Assembly (NCBI GenBank): GCA_029067355.1 | Contig: JAIEEQ010000078.1 | Location: 1-46,634 of the forward strand | Source: Anaeroplasmataceae bacterium | Lineage (GTDB): Bacteria > Bacillota_I > Bacilli_A > Acholeplasmatales > Anaeroplasmataceae | DNA: 46,634 nt | Direction: 5' to 3' | Shown: positions 39,676 to 46,634 of the stretch, in pieces | Layout: the number at the start of each line of letters is the position of its first letter | Position numbering within the stretch: the stretch's first letter is position 1 | Translations under genes and position numbers: made by a program | The notes under the pieces: model-generated | The model's input: only the letters and a program-made list of their open reading frames with translations | Told to the model about the DNA's origin: nothing | The model's database searches: none

Positions 39676-41463
39676 CTAATCCATATGTTTATATTGTAAC
39701 TCATAAAGATTATAATATAAACCTTTTTTTGCTAAAAGCTCCTGATGATTCCCCATTTCCATAATTTTTCCCTTATGAAGAACAATTATATTATCCGCAT
39801 GTTGCACAGTAGATAGACGATGAGCAACAATCAGCATAGTTCCAACATTCATCATTTTTTCTAATGAATCCTGAATTAAGACTTCTGTTTCTGTATCAAT
39901 ATTTGCAGTTGCCTCATCTAAAATCATAATATTAGGCTTATGAAGAATTGTTCTAGCAAAGGATAAAAGTTGGCGTTCTCCTGAGGAAAAATTATTTCCC
40001 CGTTCTAAGACTTCATATTCATAGCCGCAGTCTAGCTTTTCAATGAAATGAGAGGCATTTACATATTGACAAGCTTCAATAACCTCTTCCTTTGTGAAAC
40101 GATCATCTCGCATTGTAATATTTGAGTAGATGGTACCACTAAATAAGAAAACATCCTGAAGCATTTGTCCAATATGGCTCCGAAGACTTTCTAAAGCAAT
40201 ATCTCTTACATCAATTCCATCAATACGAATAGATCCCTTTTGTATTTCATAATTTCTTACAATCAAGGCTAAAATTGTTGTCTTTCCAGCTCCTGTTGCT
40301 CCAACGAAGGCCACAGTTTGATTTGGCTCTATGGTAAAGGTTACATCTCTTAATATCCACTTTCCCTCATTATAGGCAAACCATACATGGTCAAATTCAA
40401 TTTTTCCTTCAATATGATCCAATACAATAGCATTTTCCTTATCCAAAATCTGTGTTTTCATATCTAAAATTTCAAAAATACGCTCAGAGGATGCAAAAGC
40501 AGATTGAAGCTGATTAAACTGATCAGCTAACTGCTGAATTGGATTAAAGAATTGTCCATTATATTGATAGAATTTCACTAAATCCTTAGAAGGCATAATG
40601 CCTTTAATTACCATATAAAAGCCATTATAAAGAATGATAATATGACAAAGAACATATAGAACATAAATTGCTGGACGGAAGACTCCAAAAATTAAAACTT
40701 CTCTTATACTATTTCTTTTTAAATCCTGATTTTTTTCTAAAAATTCGTGTTCCTTCTTCTCCTCCTGATTAAATATCTGAGTAATCTTCATTCCACTAAG
40801 ATTTTCAGAAAGAAAGGCATTCATATTAGATACACAGCCACGAACTCTTCGATATTGTCGCCTAGAAATTTTATTAAATAATATCGTCATTGCCACTAAA
40901 AATGGCATAACACATAAAATATAGGCCGTTAAAAGAGGGGAAATAATTAGCATCATCACTAGGACAAAAATGATGGTTAAAATATAACGAATCAAATTAA
41001 CAATGACATTGGTGTATAGCTCATTAACCATATTTACATCTGAGGTAACTCTCGTCACAAGCTTTCCAACTGGTGTTGCGTTAATCTGGGCAATTGCCAG
41101 TCCTTCTATTTTAACAAAAACCTCTCTTCTTATATCACGTACAATTCTTTGTCCTGCCTTTTGTAGCATCATAGAATTAAAATAGTTTAAGAAGGCACTT
41201 CCAACAATGACTGCACCATATCCACATAAAAGGAGTATAATCATAGTCATTTTATCATTTAATGTTTTTTCTGCATTTTCTAAAATGCCTATCAGCTCTC
41301 CTTCTAAATATGCAGGCATTAAATCAACAACAACTAAAATAGCTGTAAACAAAAAGGATAAAATAAAGCTCCACTTTACACGAGCAGCATACTTCAATAA
41401 TCGCTTTAAAATTGCCTTGTCCTTATAGGTGCGAATATTTTTGTTATCGTCAAACCGTTGCAT
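39676..41463 (-). CDS. ABC exporter subunit with canonical catalytic Glu (second heterodimer)
   Basis: Six helices, then GATGAGKTTILAL (Walker A), IGQMLQDVFLFSGT (Q-loop), NFSSGERQLLSFAR (altered signature, SSGE for SGGQ), IMILDEATANIDTETE (Walker B with Glu) and VAHRLSTVQ (switch His). It is the partner that contributes the degenerate signature and the intact Glu. The ATG shares a base with the stop of the upstream ABC gene (41463). The product is 595 residues. Substrate unknown. This pair has no MarR gene at hand; the operon begins at queH and its neighbours do not point to a drug. Confidence 0.93.
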   Translation of the reverse strand: MQRFDDNKNIRTYKDKAILKRLLKYAARVKWSFILSFLFTAILVVVDLMPAYLEGELIGILENAEKTLNDKMTMIILLLCGYGAVIVGSAFLNYFNSMMLQKAGQRIVRDIRREVFVKIEGLAIAQINATPVGKLVTRVTSDVNMVNELYTNVIVNLIRYILTIIFVLVMMLIISPLLTAYILCVMPFLVAMTILFNKISRRQYRRVRGCVSNMNAFLSENLSGMKITQIFNQEEKKEHEFLEKNQDLKRNSIREVLIFGVFRPAIYVLYVLCHIIILYNGFYMVIKGIMPSKDLVKFYQYNGQFFNPIQQLADQFNQLQSAFASSERIFEILDMKTQILDKENAIVLDHIEGKIEFDHVWFAYNEGKWILRDVTFTIEPNQTVAFVGATGAGKTTILALIVRNYEIQKGSIRIDGIDVRDIALESLRSHIGQMLQDVFLFSGTIYSNITMRDDRFTKEEVIEACQYVNASHFIEKLDCGYEYEVLERGNNFSSGERQLLSFARTILHKPNIMILDEATANIDTETEVLIQDSLEKMMNVGTMLIVAHRLSTVQHADNIIVLHKGKIMEMGNHQELLAKKGLYYNLYELQYKHMD

Positions 41464-43247
41464 TATTCTTCACCCCCATTAATTTCAGCCTCCAATGACT
41501 GAAGATGTACCATTTCCTGATACAAAGAACAGCTCTTAATTAGCTCATCATGTGTTCCAACCCCAACAACAGCTCCCTCATCCATAACAACAATTAAATC
41601 TAAGGACTTAACCGTAGAAATACGATGTGCAATCATCAAGGTTGTTTTGCCTTCTCTTAAGGCTCTTAAATTAGATAAAATGGTTTCCTCAGTTTTAGTA
41701 TCTACTGCTGAAACAGAATCATCAAAAATTAAAATTGGAGGATTTTTAACTATGGCTCGTGCAATAGAAACTCTTTGCTTCTGCCCGCCTGAAAGGGTTA
41801 CACCACGCTCTCCAAGAATCGTATCATATTTATCCTGAAACTCTAAAATGTTATTGTGTACATCTGCAAGCTTAGCGGCTGAAACGATGGTTTCCTCATC
41901 AAGCTTTTCATAGGCAAAGGCAATATTATTAGATATGGTATCACTGAACAAAAAGTTATCCTGAGGTACATAGCCAATTGCTTCTCTTACCTTACGATAA
42001 GGAATATGCATAATATCCTTATCATCAATAAAAATTTGTCCATCCTCAAGATTATACGTCCGAAGCAATAAATCCACAATTGTAGTTTTTCCACAGCCAG
42101 TTTTTCCTATAATTCCAACCATTGTTCCTTGGGGAATATGTAAGGATATATTAGATAACACAGCATTAGAGCCATCTGGATACTTAAAATTCAAATTTCT
42201 AAATTCAATTTTTCCACGGATCTGATCTACATTTTCAACATTATCATCAACAATTTCAATTTTTTCATCTAAGAAGGCATTTACTCGAGTTAGGGAAGCC
42301 TTAGCCTGAGCACGCATATTTATCAGCTGAGCTACTGCCATAAATGGCCAAACAACCGCATCAAAGTAGCCTATAAATTCCCACATATTTCCCACAGTAA
42401 ATTCTTCACCCATAAAACCATTTAATACAAAATAAGCTCCTCCTGCAAAGAGTAAAACAAAAATAGAGGATATAATAGCGGTTAGTAAGATATTTAAAAG
42501 TGTTGCATATTTAACATAGTTGATATTTTTTGCGCGATTCTCTTCATTAATTTTATCAAAATGACGAATTTCATGGACTTCCTTAACAAATGCCTTAACC
42601 ACAGCAATACCACTGAAATTCTCCTGCGTAAAATCAGATAACGCCTCATAGGCCTCCTGACGAACCTTAAATTTTTCCTTTAAAATTCTACCCACAATCG
42701 CTGATACAATAGCAATTAATACCATAGGAATAATACTGAAGCAGGATAAAATCCAATTTGTTGAAAACATCCTATATAAGGCAAAGCTTCCTAAAAAAAT
42801 AGCATCAATAGCCATTACAGTTCCTTGTCCAAAGGCCTGACGAATGACTTGTAAATCATTTGTGAACAAAGCCATTAAGGCACCTGTTTTATGATGCTTA
42901 TAAAAGGCATTAGATAGCTTTAAGGAGTGTGTAAACATTTCGTTACGAACATCAGCTTCTATTCGAGCACCAACTCCAAAGATACAATATCTCCATAAAA
43001 ATCTACCAACAAACATAATTAAAGCAATGATCCCAAGCTCTATCATCAACCGACGAATTCCTTCTGGATTATTAAATAAGGAAGTTGGATCATTTTGTGC
43101 TTTTTCTCCAATTCCATCTAATATTTCTCCACAGATTCTAGGAATCTCTAACTGAAACCAATTGACCGCAAGCAATGCTAACAGACCAAATAAAAAGAAT
43201 AAAAAGTATTTTCCATAGTATTTGTTAACATATTTTCCAAAAATCAT
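41463..43247 (-). CDS. ABC exporter subunit with degenerate catalytic site (second heterodimer)
   Basis: Six-helix membrane domain plus GKTGCGKTTIVDL (Walker A), IGYVPQDNFLFSDT (Q-loop), TLSGGQKQRVSIAR (intact LSGGQ) and ILIFDDSVSAVDTKTE, in which Asp replaces the catalytic Glu. The switch His in IAHRISTV is kept, unlike in the other pair. So the pair again has one active and one impaired ATP site. The ATG overlaps the thioesterase stop by four bases (ATGA). Length is 594 residues, matching its partner (595). Confidence 0.94.
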   Translation of the reverse strand: MIFGKYVNKYYGKYFLFFLFGLLALLAVNWFQLEIPRICGEILDGIGEKAQNDPTSLFNNPEGIRRLMIELGIIALIMFVGRFLWRYCIFGVGARIEADVRNEMFTHSLKLSNAFYKHHKTGALMALFTNDLQVIRQAFGQGTVMAIDAIFLGSFALYRMFSTNWILSCFSIIPMVLIAIVSAIVGRILKEKFKVRQEAYEALSDFTQENFSGIAVVKAFVKEVHEIRHFDKINEENRAKNINYVKYATLLNILLTAIISSIFVLLFAGGAYFVLNGFMGEEFTVGNMWEFIGYFDAVVWPFMAVAQLINMRAQAKASLTRVNAFLDEKIEIVDDNVENVDQIRGKIEFRNLNFKYPDGSNAVLSNISLHIPQGTMVGIIGKTGCGKTTIVDLLLRTYNLEDGQIFIDDKDIMHIPYRKVREAIGYVPQDNFLFSDTISNNIAFAYEKLDEETIVSAAKLADVHNNILEFQDKYDTILGERGVTLSGGQKQRVSIARAIVKNPPILIFDDSVSAVDTKTEETILSNLRALREGKTTLMIAHRISTVKSLDLIVVMDEGAVVGVGTHDELIKSCSLYQEMVHLQSLEAEINGGEE

Positions 43248-43957
43248 ATCCTATTTTCCTCCATTCTAACCTCTAAAATGGGTAATTCTCTTTTGATTGT
43301 GAAATATCTACAATCATTTATTTTTTTATACTGAATTTCTAAAACATCTTCTTCTTTTGCTTCCTTCAAATAATGGATCTCAAAGCCCTTACAAGAAATT
43401 TTTTCTAATTCCTCTATCGTAAAGCAATCCAATAATAGCCTTAGGTATTCAGCATTATTAACATGCCTAGAATAATCAATATAGCTAGAGCTTATTGTTA
43501 TAGAGCGTAGATAAGAAAGCTCCTCATTCCATTTTTGAAACGAAACTGGACATGGTCCTTGTATAGGAATCTGAAAATCTATGGCTGTAAGCCGCAAAAG
43601 CTTTCTCGTTTCAATGGAGGCTGTACAGCACTCAACCCACGCATATATACCTTCTGTTTCATGGACAGAATGTATATAAACCTCTACTATAACAGAAAGC
43701 TTTGAATCAAGAAAAACCCTTCTTGCACTGATTTGCACAACCTCATCCCACAAGGGAAGACGATTGATTACTACCTTCGTTTTAGTAAATAGCCAAAGAG
43801 CAGAATACTCCTTTTTTATTGTTGGATTATCCTTGTGATAAATTCCAAAGAAGCTGGCAATACCAGCCTCTACCATTTTAAGAATCTCAGGAAGCTTCAG
43901 CTGGGCATTTGTATCACACATTCCATATTCAATTTTTTTTTGATAAATTGGAATCAT
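43244..43957 (-). CDS. Acyl-ACP thioesterase (FatA/FatB-like family)
   Basis: Hydrolyses acyl-acyl-carrier-protein to free fatty acid. It has two hotdog modules. The first is YGMCDTNAQLKLPEILKMVEAGIASFFG with ALWLFTKTKVVINRLPLW (read in parts), and the second starts near SYIDYSRHVNNAEYLRLLLD. The second block has the Asn and His that, with an Asp or Glu, make up the active site in this family. Length is 237 residues, normal for the bacterial type. It overlaps the RluD-type gene by 29 nt and the ABC gene by 4, so it belongs to this operon. The link to an exporter is not understood. Confidence 0.86.
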   Translation of the reverse strand: MIPIYQKKIEYGMCDTNAQLKLPEILKMVEAGIASFFGIYHKDNPTIKKEYSALWLFTKTKVVINRLPLWDEVVQISARRVFLDSKLSVIVEVYIHSVHETEGIYAWVECCTASIETRKLLRLTAIDFQIPIQGPCPVSFQKWNEELSYLRSITISSSYIDYSRHVNNAEYLRLLLDCFTIEELEKISCKGFEIHYLKEAKEEDVLEIQYKKINDCRYFTIKRELPILEVRMEENRI

Positions 43958-44831
43958 TTGCTTCTCCTCCTATGATTTTCTTCATATCGTAAGGAATAGG
44001 CTTTTCAAGGCATATAATCTGTTTTGTTACTGGATGCTCAAAAGAAACCCTGTAAGAGTGAAGCATCACTCTTTTAGCCTTCCCCTCTAAATTTCCATAA
44101 AGCTCATCTCCTAAAATAGGATGTCCTATGGAAGCAAGATGAACTCGAATTTGATGAGTTCTACCCGTCAAAAGATTTACCTGAACTAAGCTAAAGCCCT
44201 TATACTCCTTTAAAACCTCATAATCTGTTATTGCTCGTTTTCCAGTTTTGGATATTCTCTTTCTTTGCTGATGATGACGATCCTCTCCAATTGGTGCATC
44301 AATTCTTCCTGCTTTTTCTTTAAATCTCCCCTTAGCAAGACATAAGTAGGTACGCTTAAGCTCATGTGTAGAAATTAGATAATCTAGCTTTGCAAGAGTT
44401 AAGCTATCCTTAGCAAAAATCAGAATTCCCGTAGTATCTATATCTAATCTATGAGCATACCGAACTGGATATGACCATCCCTTATTCTGATAATAGTAGG
44501 CAACAATATTACACATCGTGCCTCTCTTTTTCTTATCATCAGGATGAACTAAAATATGGCAGGGCTTATTTACAATCAGCAAATAGTCATCCTCAAATAA
44601 AATATCTAACTTCTTTGGATCAGGTAAATAGTCTAGCTGTTCCCTATCCTCAAGAGTGAGAATATCATTTTCCTTGAGAATCTCTTGATGAACAGCAGGC
44701 TTTCCATTCAGCCTTACTCTTTTTTCTTGAAATAAAAGATGAAGCTTTGTTTTCCCTAAATGAAAGCCCTCTATATATTCTTTTATGGATTTGTCAGAAT
44801 CCTTATAAGATATTTTATAGTTTGTCGTCAT
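43929..44831 (-). CDS. RluD-type pseudouridine synthase with N-terminal S4 domain
   Basis: Makes pseudouridine in rRNA. The first 75 residues form an S4 RNA-binding domain (KSIKEYIEGFHLGKTKLHLL, VRLNGKPAVHQEILKENDIL). The catalytic domain has YAHRLDIDTTGILIFAKD with the catalytic Asp, and LLTGRTHQIRVHLASIGHPILGDELYG (read in parts). The family cannot be placed more exactly from sequence alone. I start at the ATG at 44831. The frame is open to a TTG at 44849, and neither has a strong ribosome site, so coupling to the upstream phosphoesterase gene (overlap 17 nt) is likely. Length is 300 residues. Confidence 0.92.
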   Translation of the reverse strand: MTTNYKISYKDSDKSIKEYIEGFHLGKTKLHLLFQEKRVRLNGKPAVHQEILKENDILTLEDREQLDYLPDPKKLDILFEDDYLLIVNKPCHILVHPDDKKKRGTMCNIVAYYYQNKGWSYPVRYAHRLDIDTTGILIFAKDSLTLAKLDYLISTHELKRTYLCLAKGRFKEKAGRIDAPIGEDRHHQQRKRISKTGKRAITDYEVLKEYKGFSLVQVNLLTGRTHQIRVHLASIGHPILGDELYGNLEGKAKRVMLHSYRVSFEHPVTKQIICLEKPIPYDMKKIIGGEANDSNLSKKN

Positions 44832-45936
44832 GGATATACTTTGTTTCAATTAAACCAATAATACCCTCATGCTTGATTAAACTATAAGGCAGAGCTTTTT
44901 TGATTATTGAAATTTCGTCTCCTTTTTTCAGATTTAAAAATGTATTTGAACCATCATAGCAATAGGTTTTATTCTCACTTTTAAAAATAAATTCCTCATG
45001 TACCCAAAGCTCATCTAAAGTTCCTTTAGGACGAATCAAATAAAAATCTAGGTCCTTAGTAAGAACATCAACCTCATTTTTACCAAACCGCATAGAAATA
45101 TGATTTTTTGGCTGGTCATACATAATATCCTCTACTACCTTGTATTTAGGATAATGATCTACGGCTATCCAGTGAAATTGCATTGTATCTAGAGAGTCAA
45201 GGTAAACGACATTAAGCTGTCCACCCTTAACCACATTATTTCCTCCATCTAGGCAGATGATATTTTTTCTAAAATCAAAAATAGGATTGACAGAAGCTAC
45301 ATCCACTCGATAATTTCTTGTAGGGTTATGACCCACAATCATTGTGATAGGCTGAATAGGACTTGCTTCTAAAAAATGATCATATTTTAGTAAAGATAAA
45401 GCTTCTTTAGGAATATTATATATATCATTAATTCCCCCATGAACCAAAACAAGTAAATCATTAATGAAAATGACATCTGGAAGCTCTTCAATAAACTTAA
45501 AATATTCAGGATAGCTTTCTTCTATCTTTTTAATATAATCAAGGATATCCATATCCTTAGAAATTGGATAATTCATATCTGCTGCCATATCATTAATTAC
45601 AGATTTCTTTAAATCTGTTGCATAATACAGAAATCTTTTTTGGTCTAGGGGTGGAAGAATGAAACGAAAAACCTCATCACAATTTCCTGCTAAAAAGAAA
45701 ACATTATCCCTTTTTGATAGCTCTAAACAATAATTAAGCATTGACTGATTATCTAAAGGATCCCCCTTCTCAATCATATCGCCAATAACAAAGAGGTAAT
45801 CTTCTGCACAGAATTTAGCCTCCTCTAGGGCCCGTTTAAAAAGCGTAATATCTCCATGAATATCACTCATAAATAAAATTCGGCGATGAAGCTCAAGCTC
45901 AAGCCTTATTACTTTAGTTTTCTTGATCTTGTCCAC
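44815..45936 (-). CDS. Calcineurin-like metallophosphoesterase
   Basis: The N-terminal half is a phosphoesterase: FMSDIHGDITLF (metal ligands Asp and His), VIGDMIEKGD (second Asp), LAGNCDEVFR (Asn-Cys-Asp, the GNHD/GNxD block), LVHGGINDI (His) and IVGHNPTRN (His). The last 100 residues are outside the core and beta-like. The substrate may be a phosphoprotein or a dinucleotide; unknown. The start is GTG at 45936 with GGGTGAT upstream. It overlaps the queH gene by 23 nt. Length is 373 residues, long for this family. Confidence 0.86.
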   Translation of the reverse strand: MDKIKKTKVIRLELELHRRILFMSDIHGDITLFKRALEEAKFCAEDYLFVIGDMIEKGDPLDNQSMLNYCLELSKRDNVFFLAGNCDEVFRFILPPLDQKRFLYYATDLKKSVINDMAADMNYPISKDMDILDYIKKIEESYPEYFKFIEELPDVIFINDLLVLVHGGINDIYNIPKEALSLLKYDHFLEASPIQPITMIVGHNPTRNYRVDVASVNPIFDFRKNIICLDGGNNVVKGGQLNVVYLDSLDTMQFHWIAVDHYPKYKVVEDIMYDQPKNHISMRFGKNEVDVLTKDLDFYLIRPKGTLDELWVHEEFIFKSENKTYCYDGSNTFLNLKKGDEISIIKKALPYSLIKHEGIIGLIETKYIHDDKL

Positions 45937-46537
45937 TACACATCACCCTTTCCTGTTTGGAATATTTGCAGCCACAATAGTCCTGACGATAAAGCTGATA
46001 TTCTTTTGATAATTGTATTGAATGCTTATAGCCTTCTTCTTTTTTAAAATCAGAATAGAGGTATTGAACTCCATATACTTTTTCTAATTCTTCACCAATC
46101 TCATTAATCCAAGAGGTAACCTTGTAGGGTGAAATCGATAGTGTCGTAGTAAAATAATCGAAGCCAAGTTCTTTTGCTTTTTTAGCTGTTTTTTCTAAGC
46201 GAAGCTTATAGCAAGCATAGCAACGTTTGCTTTTTTCTCCAAGAGCTTCTAGCCCTGAAACTGCTTCAGCATAATCCATAGGCTGATAGGAATCATGAAG
46301 AACCTGAAGGGTAGAATCAACTTCCTTACAAAAGCGAATTTCCTCCTCTAAGCGATGTATATATTCTTCCTTAGGCTCTATGTTATCATTAGAATAAAAA
46401 ATCGTAATTTGAAAATATTTCTTCAAAAAAAATAAAGTATGAGAGGAGCAAGGTGCACAGCAGGAATGAAGTAATAGTGTTGGACGATGCTTTAGGGTAG
46501 ATAAAAATGTCTTCACTTCCTTATAGTTTTTTAGCAT
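45914..46537 (-). CDS. queH: Epoxyqueuosine reductase QueH
   Basis: Reduces epoxyqueuosine to queuosine in tRNA, replacing QueG in many bacteria. The metal and cysteine motifs are present: HSCCAPCSS near residue 25, KRCYACYKLRLE in the middle and YCGCKYS at the end. FDYFTTTLSISPYK is another family block. Length is 207 residues. The ATG follows GGAGG and is the first gene of the operon that includes the phosphoesterase, RluD-type and ABC genes. The operon promoter is at 46570-46598. Confidence 0.92.
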   Translation of the reverse strand: MLKNYKEVKTFLSTLKHRPTLLLHSCCAPCSSHTLFFLKKYFQITIFYSNDNIEPKEEYIHRLEEEIRFCKEVDSTLQVLHDSYQPMDYAEAVSGLEALGEKSKRCYACYKLRLEKTAKKAKELGFDYFTTTLSISPYKVTSWINEIGEELEKVYGVQYLYSDFKKEEGYKHSIQLSKEYQLYRQDYCGCKYSKQERVMCSGQDQEN

Positions 46538-46569
46538 AAAGCACCCCTCCTTTTTAAATAATCTTTATT

Positions 46570-46598
46570 ATTATATAATACTTTTCAAAATTTTGCAA
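46570..46598 (-). promoter_or_regulatory. Promoter of the queH operon
   Basis: TTGCAA (46598-46593) and TATAAT (46575-46570) are 17 nt apart on the minus strand, about 33 nt before the ATG at 46537. AGGAGGGG precedes that ATG. Confidence 0.72.
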
Positions 46599-46634
46599 CA
46601 TCTTACTTATAATTTAGCGCCATATCCAAAGCTT

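Noticed and set aside
1-46634. Mollicutes-type genetic code with TGA as tryptophan
   Set aside because: TGA acts as the stop at the aroK/aroQ, miaA/aroK, pflA/pflB and thioesterase/ABC junctions, and tryptophans are encoded by TGG. The standard code fits throughout.
1-46634. CRISPR arrays, tRNA or rRNA genes, insertion sequences, prophage genes
   Set aside because: I looked for regular spaced repeats, tRNA cloverleaf or rRNA segments, transposase or integrase genes and found none. The window is chromosomal housekeeping DNA.

Overview
The window is AT-rich bacterial DNA from a Firmicutes-type organism. Evidence for this is the Gram-positive operon grammar: strong AGGAGG-like ribosome sites, TTGACA/TATAAT promoters, a T-box leader, and U-tract terminators. 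The gene neighbourhoods also fit (mutS-mutL-miaA, yqfC-yqfD-phoH, ybeY-cdd-era-recO). TGA is used as a stop at several ATGA junctions, so the code is the standard one. MurE carries the DNPR motif of meso-diaminopimelate ligases, and yqfC/yqfD are sporulation-associated families. A low-GC anaerobic or fermentative Bacilli/Erysipelotrichia-like bacterium fits, but genus cannot be read from the sequence. Every confident protein gene is on the minus strand. The only plus-strand candidates are tiny ORFs at 67-193.

Layout in plus coordinates (transcription runs right to left): (1) 1-429, a plus-strand small-peptide locus with its own promoter and terminators. (2) 430-8730, one unit made of an unknown SAP/AT-hook-like protein, an acidic membrane-anchored ORF, mutS, mutL, miaA, aroK and aroQ. 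(3) 8783-11822, a pyruvate formate-lyase operon pflA-pflB-GRD in which the enzyme is encoded as two proteins. (4) 11871-13303, nrnA and a 4-TM protein. (5) 13378-15619, yqfC-yqfD-phoH. (6) 15643-17242, a LysR regulator and an RluA-type pseudouridine synthase. (7) 17247-19578, murE-mraY. (8) 19672-26235, a valine T-box controlling a GNAT acetyltransferase, valS, folC, map and a degenerate CCA-adding-enzyme homologue. (9) 26264-29604, a HAD phosphatase, ybeY, cdd, era and recO. (10) 29632-32663, a lipoprotein-like gene, an SGNH hydrolase and a VOC protein. (11) 32742-36939, marR plus a heterodimeric ABC exporter. (12) 36947-38986, degV and a YbhN-like membrane protein. (13) 39019-46598, queH, a phosphoesterase, an RluD-type synthase, an acyl-ACP thioesterase, a second heterodimeric ABC exporter and a BspA-type LRR protein.

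The most unusual system is the split pyruvate formate-lyase. The 676-residue core keeps the Cys-Cys active site but stops just before the glycyl-radical domain. That domain follows 2 nt later as a separate 76-residue protein with its own ATG and ribosome site, and the activase gene lies directly upstream. Two further oddities stand out. An in-frame A AAA AAG slippery heptamer inside an A10 run could join the 387-aa protein to a downstream ORF that has no ATG start. A full-length CCA-adding-enzyme relative has lost its catalytic carboxylates.
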